Assembly (NCBI RefSeq): GCF_000011305.1
Contig: NC_004369.1
Span: 186,001 to 250,000, forward strand
DNA from: Corynebacterium efficiens YS-314
GTDB lineage: Bacteria > Actinomycetota > Actinomycetes > Mycobacteriales > Mycobacteriaceae
Length of the DNA stretch: 64,000 bases
Direction of reading: 5' to 3'
Made by a program: the position numbers and the translations under genes. A model generated the notes under the pieces. The model was not told the origin of the DNA. It did not search any database and saw only the letters and a program-made list of their open reading frames with translations. Shown one piece after another: positions 1-7,821 of the stretch. Every line of letters begins with the position of its first letter. Positions within the stretch are counted from its first letter, which is position 1.

Positions 1-167
1 TGTTCGTGCTGTTTCTCGCGGTCCTCATCCGTCTGGACATGGTGCTGACCAAGCGTCTGGCACGCTTCCTCAGCCGGCGCGGGATCACCCGGCCGTACAC
101 GGTGATCGGCGTGTTCTACGCGGCGGCGGTCTATGCCACCTATGAAGTGGATATGCGGACGAAATAG
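1..167 (+). CDS. C-terminal end of a membrane protein (partial, start outside window)
   Basis: An open frame enters from the left edge and stops at TAG 165-167, giving 54 residues. It starts with a hydrophobic stretch, has a basic segment (KRLARFLSRR) and then a second hydrophobic stretch before the tail YEVDMRTK. This looks like the last one or two membrane helices of an integral membrane protein. I do not recognise the family from this fragment. It is followed by a 70-bp gap and the next gene on the same strand. Confidence 0.55.
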   Translation, partial: FVLFLAVLIRLDMVLTKRLARFLSRRGITRPYTVIGVFYAAAVYATYEVDMRTK

Positions 168-224
168 GGCGTCGTCAAGCGCCGTTGGTGAGGTCCGGCC
201 CTGAAAAGCCCCCGTGGACATGAC

Positions 225-230
225 TACGCT
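225..230 (+). promoter_or_regulatory. -10 box TACGCT of a leaderless gene
   Basis: TACGCT ends 7 nt before the ATG at 238, and no ribosome binding site is visible. This spacing recurs at many genes in the window and supports a leaderless start. Confidence 0.45.
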
Positions 231-237
231 GGGGCAC

Positions 238-1134
238 ATGCCAACCCACTTTGCCCACGACAACGTCATCTCACTGGCGTCTGCGCGTGCGCGGAGGAGC
301 GGTGGGACAGGTTCCGAACGCACGCTGCTGATCCAGGCGAGTAACATCCAGGCCGACCGTGAGGTCCACCGCCAGATCGGGGTGGATGCCGCACTGGCAC
401 TCACCGAACTGCATAAAGTCCTCGGTATCGCCTTCGGTGTGGAGGACGATTCGCCGTGGTTCTTCGCCAATGCCGGCGGCCGGAAACTTGATTCCACCAC
501 CTGCGTGGGACGCGTGCTCGATGCCGGTGGCACCATCATCTATATCTGGGGTCTGTGGCAGTTCGAGCTGCACTGCCTGGAAACCTACCCGCGCGACAGC
601 GGCACCCCGCGTGCCCTGTGCATCGGCGGGTCCGGGGTGTTCACCTACAATTCCGACCTCGATTTCGACCTCGCCGTCATCAACGCCGAACTCACCGGCA
701 CCGACACCATCCGCTCGGTGCTCACCCATGTCCGCCCGGAGATCATCGACATCGTCGACCGCACCGGCGTCTTCGATTTCATCCCCCTGCTGCAGGCCCT
801 CGAACTCCACCGCCCCACGCCACTCGACGCCCCCACCGTCCGCCTCTGCCGCTCGCTGCCCCGCGAACGCGGCGCCGAGGGCAGCGACGCCTTCTGGTCC
901 TGCGTGCTCGCCCTGTCCTGCCTCGGCGACCGGGAGCTTTTCGATGACGTGATCACCTCCACCATGTCCGCCCTGGGGTGGGTCGCAGACGACGGTTCCC
1001 CACTCCCCGCCGCCGACATCACCGCCGCCTGCACCGACTCCCTGGCCGTGCTCGAAAAATTCGGTGCCTACGGCAGGGATCTCGCAGCACCGGTGGAACG
1101 CCTCGACATCTACCGCGAGCTGTTGCGCGCTTAG
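238..1134 (+). CDS. pRiA4b ORF-3-like protein
   Basis: A 298-residue soluble protein. Residues about 30-145 read as the beta-rich pRiA4b ORF-3-like fold: an LxELHxVLGIAFG helix, then WxxWxFELHCLE and a Gly/Cys turn (CIGGSG), as in small plasmid and IS-associated proteins of that family. The rest is helical and I cannot assign it. The frame is open from a GTG at 214, but ATG 238 follows a TACGCT -10 box by 7 nt, so I chose it. Function is unknown even for the family. The domain call is from pattern recognition only. Confidence 0.6.
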   Translation: MPTHFAHDNVISLASARARRSGGTGSERTLLIQASNIQADREVHRQIGVDAALALTELHKVLGIAFGVEDDSPWFFANAGGRKLDSTTCVGRVLDAGGTIIYIWGLWQFELHCLETYPRDSGTPRALCIGGSGVFTYNSDLDFDLAVINAELTGTDTIRSVLTHVRPEIIDIVDRTGVFDFIPLLQALELHRPTPLDAPTVRLCRSLPRERGAEGSDAFWSCVLALSCLGDRELFDDVITSTMSALGWVADDGSPLPAADITAACTDSLAVLEKFGAYGRDLAAPVERLDIYRELLRA

Positions 1135-1154
1135 TGCTTTGATCCCCGCGGGAC

Positions 1155-1160
1155 TAATGT
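1155..1160 (+). promoter_or_regulatory. -10 box TAATGT of gtrA-like gene
   Basis: TAATGT followed by 7 nt (GTAGCCC) and the GTG start at 1168; nearly the same arrangement (TAATGT, GTAGTCC, ATG) precedes gluQ at 29609. Confidence 0.6.
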
Positions 1161-1167
1161 GTAGCCC

Positions 1168-1647
1168 GTGTCTGAGAAACAAACTGCCGCTGTCGAGGCT
1201 GCCGCCCTCGGTTCCGTCCCCGGTGCAGTCCCCAGTTCCGTTACCGGCGAACGGATGGGCCTGGGAACGCAGGCCTTCCGGTTCATCATCACCGGTGGCA
1301 TCTCCGCGGTCGTGGACCTCGGCCTGCTGGCACTGTTCCAGCTGGTCTTCGGCTTCCCCGTGCCGGTCGCCCGCACCATCTCCTTCATCGCCGGCACCAC
1401 CACCGCCTACATGATCAACCGCCGCTGGACCTTCCAGGCGGAGAAATCCACCGGCCGTTTCCTGGCCGTCGTGGCGCTCTACGCGGCGACGTTCCTGGTC
1501 AACGTCGGCCTGCAGACGCTTTTCGACGCCCTCTTCACCTCCTGGGACTGGCCCGCCTCCGTTGCTCTTGTCGTGGCCTTCATCATCGCGCAGGGCACCG
1601 GAACCACCATCAACTTCATCGTCCAGCGCATGGTGATCTTCAAGTAA
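1168..1647 (+). CDS. GtrA family membrane protein
   Basis: A 159-residue protein with a polar N-terminal 30 residues and four predicted membrane helices. The GtrA pattern is clear: FRFIITGGISAVVDLG in helix 1, TAYMINRRWTFQ after helix 2 and a C-terminal FIVQRMVIFK. GtrA proteins handle or anchor polyprenyl-phosphate-linked sugars at the membrane. The mycobacterial relative Rv3789 belongs to arabinogalactan metabolism, which fits the nearby glfT1 and wzm/wzt genes (inference). The GTG start is leaderless by its -10 spacing. The next gene begins 10 bp after the stop. Confidence 0.85.
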   Translation: MSEKQTAAVEAAALGSVPGAVPSSVTGERMGLGTQAFRFIITGGISAVVDLGLLALFQLVFGFPVPVARTISFIAGTTTAYMINRRWTFQAEKSTGRFLAVVALYAATFLVNVGLQTLFDALFTSWDWPASVALVVAFIIAQGTGTTINFIVQRMVIFK

Positions 1648-1657
1648 GGTGACACCC

Positions 1658-2065
1658 ATGAAGAGCTGGAACATCACCATGATCACCGGGCTGGCCGGCG
1701 TCCTCTATTTCGCCCTCATCTCGCTGGTGTTCGCACCGCTGAACCTCGCGATCGGGATGTTTGTTGCATTCATGGTGCTGACGGTGCTGGCGATTGTCGC
1801 CGCTGTGGTCAACGCCCGCGAGGCGGCCATCTCCACCTGGCGGACCTGGGTGGGCCTGGTCGGTGCCCTGCTCATTGCCCTGCCCGGGGTGTCGTCGGTG
1901 GTGGCGAACCTGCTGCTGGGCACCGGTGGCGGCCTGCTCACCCTGGCCAACACCCTGGCCACCGTCGCCTCCATCGGCATGCTGGTCATGCTGCCGGTGG
2001 GCATCGTGATGTGCCTGGTCGCGGGCTTCTCCCGCTATCATCTGGCCCGTCGGGTGTTTGCATGA
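1658..2065 (+). CDS. small integral membrane protein, unknown function
   Basis: A 135-residue, very hydrophobic protein with four probable membrane helices and little polar sequence apart from a loop (NAREAAISTWRTW). The frame also has a GTG at 1649, but ATG 1658 is better placed behind the AAGG at 1646-1649. It lies 10 bp after gtrA and its stop overlaps the ATG of the MOSC gene (ATGA), so gtrA, this gene and the MOSC gene probably form one operon. I recognise no family. Confidence 0.75.
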   Translation: MKSWNITMITGLAGVLYFALISLVFAPLNLAIGMFVAFMVLTVLAIVAAVVNAREAAISTWRTWVGLVGALLIALPGVSSVVANLLLGTGGGLLTLANTLATVASIGMLVMLPVGIVMCLVAGFSRYHLARRVFA

Positions 2066-2697
2066 CCGGCATCGTGCTGACCACCAATATCGGTGCCGCA
2101 CAACCCGACCCGGGCGGGGCGGACCGCGTCAGCGGCATTGACAAACAGCCGGTGCCTGAGGGCATCGAGGTCTTCGCGCCGGGCCCCGACTACGGCGACG
2201 GTTCCGGTGTGCTTAACGACGTCGTCGGCGACTCCCTCCACCACGGCGGCATGCACAAGGCCGTCTACGCCTTCGAACGCGAGGAACTCGACTTCTGGGA
2301 CCCCACCTACCGCAACGGCTACTTCGGTGAGAACCTCACCACCTCCGGCATCGACCTCTCCGCAGTGCTGATCAACCAGCGCTTCCGCGTCGGTGGGGCA
2401 GTGCTGGAGGTCTCCGTTCCGCGCCGGCCATGCCGCACCTTCGGTGCCTGGCTGGAACGCAGGGGATGGATGAAGACCTTCACCGACCACGGCCGCGTGG
2501 GCTCCTACTTCCGGGTCATCGAACCGGGACGCATCCTGCCGGGTGCTGAGCTGGTCGCCCTGGATGAGCCCGACCACGACATCACCATGGGCATGGCCTT
2601 CCGCGCCAAGATGGGCGACAAGGACCTGGCCCGGAAGGTGGTGGCGGCCGGGTGCCTCCCGGGGCGCTACCACGAGGAACTGGTCCGGCTGATCTAG
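2062..2697 (+). CDS. MOSC domain protein (YiiM-like)
   Basis: A 211-residue protein. The MOSC core is visible: DSLHHGGMHKAVYAFERE near residue 58, GYFGENLTTSGID near 88 and VSVPRRPCRTF near 128, where the Cys is the conserved sulfur/metal-binding residue. MOSC proteins of the YiiM type are linked to molybdenum cofactor sulfur chemistry and N-hydroxylated compound reduction; the substrate here is unknown. ATG 2062 overlaps the previous stop (ATGA), so the 17 extra codons upstream in frame are unlikely to be used. A molybdenum cofactor block lies about 8 kb downstream. Confidence 0.85.
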   Translation: MTGIVLTTNIGAAQPDPGGADRVSGIDKQPVPEGIEVFAPGPDYGDGSGVLNDVVGDSLHHGGMHKAVYAFEREELDFWDPTYRNGYFGENLTTSGIDLSAVLINQRFRVGGAVLEVSVPRRPCRTFGAWLERRGWMKTFTDHGRVGSYFRVIEPGRILPGAELVALDEPDHDITMGMAFRAKMGDKDLARKVVAAGCLPGRYHEELVRLI

Positions 2698-2705
2698 AAC
2701 CTGAT

Positions 2706-3638
2706 CTAGGGCCGGTCGAATTTCTCCTGCCGCCCCATGCGGTGCAGACGGAACCACTCCAGGAACTTCTTCGGGCTCTTCTGCTGCACCAGGAAGAACC
2801 ACCCGAAGCGCGCATACTCCTGCGGCAGCAGTCGGCGCATCCCCGGCTGGTTCATCAGATACCCGCGGTTGCGGTAGGTGAAAAACCGCTTGACCGCATT
2901 GTCCGGGTACTGGGTGTGCATCCGACCGCCCAGGATCGGCTTGAACTCATCGGAGCCATCCGGATGCAGATAGGCGGTGGTCAGACACGTCCCGAACGGC
3001 AGGCCCGAGCGGACCAGCCGACGGTGGTACTCCACCTCATCACCCCGGATGAACAGGCGGTAATCCGGCACCCCGATGCGTTCCATGGCGTGGGCGCTGA
3101 TCAGGGCACCGTTGAACAGGGAGGCGATACCCGGCAGCACGGTCTCCTCCGGGTGGGCGGGATCGATGAGTTCACTGCGGTAACGGCGCCACTCCAGACC
3201 CCGGCGCAACGGGAAGGCGAGCCGGTCCGGTTCTGTGGCGTTGCACACCACCGGGGAGATCTGCTCGAGGTGGTGGGCGGAGGCTGCGTCGATAAGCGTC
3301 TTGAGCACCTCGGGCCCCTCCGGTCGGCCGTCATCGTCGGCGCACCACACCGCGTCCGCCCCGAGTGCCAGCGCGGTGAGGAACCCATAGGCGAAACCGC
3401 CACCGCCACCGAGATTGGTCAACGACGGCGTGTACACACCCCTGTCCCCGGCGACCTCGGTAACCAGGGCCTCCACCGCCGGATCCGCACCGTTATCCAC
3501 CACGATGATGTGCTTCACCGGATAGGTCTGCGCAGCGACGACCTCCAACGAGTGTCGCAGCAACTCCACGCGGTTGTGCGTGACGATCACCGCCGCGACA
3601 TCAATACCGTCCCGGAGATGTGAAGAGGTGTTGGCCAT
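2706..3638 (-). CDS. glfT1: galactofuranosyltransferase GlfT1 (GT2 family)
   Basis: A 310-residue glycosyltransferase. It has the GT2 start AAVIVTHNRVELL (residues 15-27), VVDNGADP, and the metal-binding acidic run ADDDGRP near 99, followed by an aromatic, basic C-terminal part (FFTYRNRGYLMNQ). Sequence and context, next to wzt/wzm, match GlfT1, which adds the first galactofuranose residues to the decaprenyl-PP-GlcNAc-Rha acceptor of the arabinogalactan linker on the cytoplasmic side. Genes 3' of it are convergent (MOSC gene, 8 bp away). It probably starts at ATG 3638. The exact GlfT1 assignment relies on synteny with Rv3782. Confidence 0.8.
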   Translation of the reverse strand: MANTSSHLRDGIDVAAVIVTHNRVELLRHSLEVVAAQTYPVKHIIVVDNGADPAVEALVTEVAGDRGVYTPSLTNLGGGGGFAYGFLTALALGADAVWCADDDGRPEGPEVLKTLIDAASAHHLEQISPVVCNATEPDRLAFPLRRGLEWRRYRSELIDPAHPEETVLPGIASLFNGALISAHAMERIGVPDYRLFIRGDEVEYHRRLVRSGLPFGTCLTTAYLHPDGSDEFKPILGGRMHTQYPDNAVKRFFTYRNRGYLMNQPGMRRLLPQEYARFGWFFLVQQKSPKKFLEWFRLHRMGRQEKFDRP

Positions 3639-3659
3639 GGACTACATCTTGCCACGGCC

Positions 3660-4265
3660 CTAGATGTCCTTCAGATTGACCTCACCCATCGGCGTATCGA
3701 GCACCAACTCCAGATACGGCTCACCCTCACGGGCCTCCACGACCGCGGCGGTCTCCTCCGCCAGATCCCCCGGCAACTCTGCCCCCTGCACAGTCAGCTT
3801 GACCACCCTGGCCAGGGGCTCCTCGACGGCAGAGGGATGATCGGAGTCCTGCCAGTCGATGGCGAACGGTTCCGGGGCGTAGTCCACGCCGGGGGTCGGC
3901 TTGATCAGCCTCCACTTAAGCGTCGTGCCCTGCGGGGTTTCACGGCTCATCTCCTCAACCTTCCTGTCGGCCGCGAAGTCATCCAGATCATCCGGGCGGA
4001 CGCACCACGCGGCCACCCTGGGCTCCGTGGAAGTGGATGAGGCGAGTGCGAAATTATCCTCCGTGAGCTTCTCCGCCTCCGGGTCCGGGCCGATCAGCTC
4101 AATGTAGGAACCCGCTGGCTGCGAGAGCGGAACCAGCGCGTTTGCCGATCCCGTGTTGTGGCGACCGCCCTCGACAGGTGTGATGCCGGTGAGTTCAGTG
4201 AAACGGCTGACCAGCTCATTGAGATCCGGCGCCGCGATGACAATGTGGTCCAGGTGTGTAGCCAT
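3660..4265 (-). CDS. glyoxalase-like (VOC superfamily) protein
   Basis: A 201-residue protein. The N-terminus THLDHIVIAAPDLNELVSRF is the classic first strand-helix of a vicinal-oxygen-chelate/glyoxalase-like domain, followed by HNTGSANALV and SYIELIGPD. The enzyme's substrate cannot be told from sequence. The frame stays open far upstream through the 67-bp repeat cluster, but that part encodes only repeat-derived peptides. ATG 4265 follows TATCAT by 7 nt, which fixes the leaderless start. The gene lies 21 bp upstream of glfT1 on the same strand. Confidence 0.8.
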   Translation of the reverse strand: MATHLDHIVIAAPDLNELVSRFTELTGITPVEGGRHNTGSANALVPLSQPAGSYIELIGPDPEAEKLTEDNFALASSTSTEPRVAAWCVRPDDLDDFAADRKVEEMSRETPQGTTLKWRLIKPTPGVDYAPEPFAIDWQDSDHPSAVEEPLARVVKLTVQGAELPGDLAEETAAVVEAREGEPYLELVLDTPMGEVNLKDI

Positions 4266-4272
4266 GGCCGCC

Positions 4273-4278
4273 ATGATA
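4273..4278 (-). promoter_or_regulatory. -10 box TATCAT of the glyoxalase-like gene
   Basis: Read on the minus strand, TATCAT is followed by 7 nt and the ATG at 4265. It separates the real gene from the open frame that runs on through the repeats. Confidence 0.6.
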
Positions 4279-4311
4279 GGTGCCGATCGTGGTTCCGGGG
4301 CGGCCGGTGCT

Positions 4312-4637
4312 GTGCACAAGGGTGCACGTTTGGCTGCGGGATGGTCGGTTTGGGTGGTGAGTTGGCATGGTTGTGCATGCGCGGGCGGACGGTGGTGCAT
4401 AAGGGTGCGCGCTAGCCCGGGAAACAGTCGGTTCCGGCAGGGAGTTGGCACGGTTATGCACGCCACCGGCCCCGGGAGGTCCTGCTGGTGCATAAGGGTG
4501 CGCGCTAGCCCGGGAAACGGTCGGTTCCGGCAGGGAGTTGGCACGGTTGTGCACCCGCGGGCGGCTGCTGGTGCACAAGGGTGCACGTTTGGCTGCGGGA
4601 TGGTCGGTTTGGGTGGCGAGTTGGCACGGTTGTGCAC
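4312..4637. repeat. Cluster A: four 67-bp palindromic repeats
   Basis: Units at 4312-4378, 4395-4461, 4488-4554 and 4571-4637, each exactly 67 bp, with spacers of 16, 26 and 16 bp. Each begins GTGCAYAAGGGTGC and ends GTTGGCAYGGTTRTGCAY, so the ends are inverted repeats around a partly palindromic core (GGAAACGGTCGGTTCC in the inner two). The first and last units resemble each other and the middle pair resemble each other. The cluster fills most of the 504-bp gap between wzt and the glyoxalase-like gene. I see no gene here. Confidence 0.9.
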
Positions 4638-4713
4638 GCCACCGGCCGCGAGAAAGCCCCGGAACTGCCCCGGCAGGGCTCGTGACCACCTCACACCGCG
4701 CTCGGAACAAAAG

Positions 4714-4757
4714 AAGGGGCACCAACTCCACGCTCTGGTGAAGTCGGCGCCCCTTTT
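4714..4757 (-). terminator. Terminator downstream of wzt
   Basis: The inverted repeat AAGGGGCACCAACT ... AGTCGGCGCCCCTT (with wobble pairs) lies just after the wzt stop on the minus strand and is followed by CTTTTGTT. Confidence 0.6.
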
Positions 4758-4769
4758 CACACAGGCTGG

Positions 4770-5588
4770 TTAGCTCTCCGGGGCAGTCTCCACCCCGCGC
4801 TTTTCTTCCTCCATGCGCTTGAGCAGGCGGCGGACATGGTCGGCGGCGCCTTTGCCTTCGTAGCTTTCCACCACATCCGGGACGAGGCCGGCCTGGCGGA
4901 TCTCGCCGTGGTCGACCCAGAGGGCGGTGTCGCAGAGCTGGGCGAGGAAGTCGTTGGAGTGGGAGGCGAAGACGAGGATGCCGGAGCGTTCCACCAGGGC
5001 CTGGAGGCGGTCGCGGGCCTTGGCCATGAAGGCGGCGTCGACGGCGCCGATGCCTTCGTCGAGAAGCAGGATTTCCGGTTCGATGGAGGTGACCACGCCG
5101 AGTGCCAGGCGGATGCGCATGCCGGTGGAGTAGGTGCGCAGCGGCATGGAGAGGTATTCGCCGAGTTCGGTGAAGTCGGCGATCTCCTCCATTTTGGCTT
5201 TCATCTGTTTGCGGGTCTGCCCGAGGAAGAGGCCACGGATGACAATGTTCTCGTATCCGGAGATCTCCGGGTCCATGCCGATGCCGAGGTCGAACACCGG
5301 CGCCACCCGCCCCCGGATGTCCGCTGCACCGCGGGTGGGTTCGTAGATGCCCGACAGCAGGCGCAGCAGGGTGGATTTACCGGCACCGTTGTGGCCGACC
5401 AGGCCGACGCGGTCGCCTTCGCGCAGGTGCAGGTTGATGTTCTTCAGCGCCTCGACCACGACCACATTGTCCTGGTTGCGGCCGATCGCGCCGCCGGCCG
5501 CGCCGAGGAAGGCTTTCTTCATGGAGCGGGATTTCGCGTCGAAGATGGGGAAGTCGACGCAGGCGTTGTATGTATCTATTGAAACCAT
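4770..5588 (-). CDS. wzt: ABC transporter ATP-binding protein Wzt (galactan export)
   Basis: A 272-residue ABC ATPase of the polysaccharide-export type. Walker A GHNGAGKS lies at residues 65-72, the signature YSTGMRIRLALG near 160, Walker B EILLLDEG near 180 and the switch His in FASHS. The N-terminal stretch before Walker A is typical of Wzt/RfbB/TagH ATPases. With Wzm it should flip the lipid-linked galactan (Rv3781/Rv3783-type system). ATG 5588 has AGGAGAG 8 nt upstream; the in-frame GTG at 5594 is too close to it. wzm ends 12 bp upstream, so wzm-wzt is an operon. Confidence 0.9.
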   Translation of the reverse strand: MVSIDTYNACVDFPIFDAKSRSMKKAFLGAAGGAIGRNQDNVVVVEALKNINLHLREGDRVGLVGHNGAGKSTLLRLLSGIYEPTRGAADIRGRVAPVFDLGIGMDPEISGYENIVIRGLFLGQTRKQMKAKMEEIADFTELGEYLSMPLRTYSTGMRIRLALGVVTSIEPEILLLDEGIGAVDAAFMAKARDRLQALVERSGILVFASHSNDFLAQLCDTALWVDHGEIRQAGLVPDVVESYEGKGAADHVRRLLKRMEEEKRGVETAPES

Positions 5589-5600
5589 GTCCACACTCTC

Positions 5601-6503
5601 CTAAACCCAGTAGCTGACGCGGAAGCGCCACTGTCTCATCGCCAGCAGTGCCAGTCCCAGGCCCGCCACGGTGAAACCGAGGACGATCCACCAGTGGTAG
5701 GCGGGCAGGTCGGAGCCGATCATGGGGGCGCGGACCACCTCGAGGTAGTGGTACAGCGGGTTGAGTTCCGCCAGGCGCGCACGGCCACCCATCTCCTCGC
5801 TGTGGTTCTGGAGGGTGGAGGTCATCCACACGATGGGGGTGACGTAGAACAGCAGCTGGGTGCCGGCCTCAAGGAGTGGGGAGACATCGCGGTAGCGCGT
5901 GGCGATGATCCCGAAGAACATCGCCACCCACACCCCGTTGACGATCAGGAGGAACATCCCCGGGATGATCAGCAGCACATCCCAGCCGAGTGGGCGGGGG
6001 AAGATGAGCATGAGGATCACCCAGATGACCAGGTTGTGGCCCAGGAACAGGGCCTGTTTCCACACCAGGCGGTAGACGTGCACCGACAGGGCGGAGGGGA
6101 GCTGTTTGATCAGGCCCTCGTTGTCGATGAAGATGTCTGCGCCTTCCTTGATGCATCCGGAGATGAAGTTCCAGATGATCAGGCCGACGGTGACGTGGGG
6201 GAGGAATTCCGCCAGGGGGATCTTGAACAGCACGGAGTACAGCAGGCCGAGGGCGACGGCCATGACGCCGGTGGCGATGGTGATCCACAGCGGGCCGAGC
6301 ACGGATCTGCGGTAGCGTTGTTTGATGTCCTGCCAGCCCAGCTGCAGCCACAGTTCGTGCTGTTTGAATCCACGGACGATGTCGTCCCAGGCAGCCCGGA
6401 AGGTCATGGACTGTGACGGTGGTGCGGAATCCTGCTGCACCACCGTCATCCTGGCGAGGTCCGCCTGTAGGTTTTTCTGCTGTTGTTGTTCCTGCACAGT
6501 CAT
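5601..6503 (-). CDS. wzm: ABC transporter permease Wzm (galactan export)
   Basis: A 300-residue protein. About 60 cytoplasmic residues, rich in Gln near the start, lead to the ABC-2 motif ELWLQLGWQDIKQRYRRSVLGPLW and six predicted membrane helices, ending YHWWIVLGFTVAG and a short tail. This is the Wzm/RfbA membrane subunit that pairs with the adjacent Wzt. I start it at ATG 6503; the frame extends to 6572 but that part lacks family-like sequence. It is divergent from the aminotransferase-like gene, with 136 bp between the starts. Confidence 0.88.
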   Translation of the reverse strand: MTVQEQQQQKNLQADLARMTVVQQDSAPPSQSMTFRAAWDDIVRGFKQHELWLQLGWQDIKQRYRRSVLGPLWITIATGVMAVALGLLYSVLFKIPLAEFLPHVTVGLIIWNFISGCIKEGADIFIDNEGLIKQLPSALSVHVYRLVWKQALFLGHNLVIWVILMLIFPRPLGWDVLLIIPGMFLLIVNGVWVAMFFGIIATRYRDVSPLLEAGTQLLFYVTPIVWMTSTLQNHSEEMGGRARLAELNPLYHYLEVVRAPMIGSDLPAYHWWIVLGFTVAGLGLALLAMRQWRFRVSYWV

Positions 6504-6639
6504 TACCCTAGCTGTCGGGGCGCGGACCCACGGTATCGGCAGCGGTGAAAAACGTGGGATTGGGTTGTCCACCAGGTGGGGTAAAGTTGCCTTGAAGTGG
6601 TTGTGGGGCTAGTTGTGCTGCAAGGAAGGGAGCGCGTTC

Positions 6640-7815
6640 ATGGTTTTTGACGTGGCCAGGGTCCGGGGTCTTTATACCTCTCTCGGCGATGGCTGGACGT
6701 ACCTGAACGCGCATCAACTTCCCCAGGTCCCGGAACGGGTGGCGTCCGGGGTGGCGTCCGCGTTTCGTCTGCATGCCCAGATGCCTTTCGACGGGCAGGT
6801 GCCCTATGCGGTGTCGCAGGTGGAGCAGGCACGTGCGACGGTCGCGGAGATGGCCGGCGTGGAGCCTGCGCAGGTGGTGTTGGGGCCGACCCGTCATTAT
6901 CTGGCGCGGGTGTTGGCGCGTAGCCTCGGGTCTTTTGTGCGTCGTAAAGCAGGGGTGGTGCTCTCGCGCGCGGACGCCGACTGGCTCACCCAACCCTTCG
7001 GGCTTCTCGACGCCACCGTGCGCTGGGCGGAACCCGACCTGGGGACCGGCCAGCTGCCCGGTTGGCAGTACAAGGAGCTTGTCGACGGCGCGACCCGCCT
7101 CGTGGTGCTCTCCGCAGCGCACCCTCTACTGGGCACGGTGGCACCGACAGCCCGGATCGTGGACACCGTCCGCGAACGTTCCCGCGCCTGGATCGTGGTG
7201 GATGCCTCCGCCTACGCCGCCTACCGGCCGCTGGATCTGGAGGAGTGGCAGGCCGATATCGTCATGCTCGACATGGGCGAACTCGGCGGCCCGCATGTCT
7301 CCGCACTGATCTTCCGCGATTCCTCGATGTTCCCCCGCCTGGACCGCTCCGTCGCCCTCGAACCGGATCCGGGTTTCCTGCCCCACGGCCTGTTCGGCGG
7401 GGTACCCAACCTGTTCCGGCACCTGGCGAACCTCGACGAGGACGCCACCGACCTGCGCGGATCGATGGCCTCCCTGGCCGGCCACCAGCAGCACGTGATG
7501 GACCACCTCATCGAATCCCTCCAGGGACTGCCCGCGGTGCACATCATCGGCATCTCCGGTGACGCCGCCGGTGAAGACGCCGCCCGACTGGACCGCATCC
7601 CCCGCCTGAGCTTCACCGTGCAGGATGTCCCCGCCGAGATGGTCCACCGCAGGCTCATGGACAATCACCTGGTCACCACCGTCAGCCCCCGCGACCCGCT
7701 GCTGGATGCGATGGGGGTCACCGAGGCCGGCGGGGCCATCACCATCGGGCTCGGGCCTTTCAACACCACCTACGAGATCGACCAGCTCACCCGCGTGCTG
7801 GCGTCGCTGGCCTAG
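6640..7815 (+). CDS. class V aminotransferase-like protein lacking the PLP lysine
   Basis: A 391-residue protein with the fold of cysteine desulfurase/class V aminotransferases, syntenic with Rv3778c beside the galactan genes. Asp188 (WIVVDAS) matches the residue that pairs with the PLP ring nitrogen. In the lysine motif, normally SxHKxxGP, the sequence is MLDMGELGGPHVSAL, with Glu214 in the lysine position. There is no Lys at all after Lys145, so an ordinary internal aldimine cannot form. ATG 6640 has AAGGAAGGGAG 7 nt upstream. Catalysis as an aminotransferase is therefore doubtful; a structural or regulatory role is an inference. Confidence 0.8.
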   Translation: MVFDVARVRGLYTSLGDGWTYLNAHQLPQVPERVASGVASAFRLHAQMPFDGQVPYAVSQVEQARATVAEMAGVEPAQVVLGPTRHYLARVLARSLGSFVRRKAGVVLSRADADWLTQPFGLLDATVRWAEPDLGTGQLPGWQYKELVDGATRLVVLSAAHPLLGTVAPTARIVDTVRERSRAWIVVDASAYAAYRPLDLEEWQADIVMLDMGELGGPHVSALIFRDSSMFPRLDRSVALEPDPGFLPHGLFGGVPNLFRHLANLDEDATDLRGSMASLAGHQQHVMDHLIESLQGLPAVHIIGISGDAAGEDAARLDRIPRLSFTVQDVPAEMVHRRLMDNHLVTTVSPRDPLLDAMGVTEAGGAITIGLGPFNTTYEIDQLTRVLASLA

Positions 7816-7821
7816 TGCGCT

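Noticed and set aside
271..1686. 471-codon open frame antisense to the first genes
   Set aside because: Shadow of the plus-strand genes in G+C-rich DNA; low-complexity Gly/Asp/Val composition and no ribosome binding site.
4266..4760. Long open frame on the minus strand upstream of the glyoxalase-like gene, encoding repeated peptides
   Set aside because: The peptides are translations of the 67-bp repeats; the real gene has its own -10 box and start at 4265.
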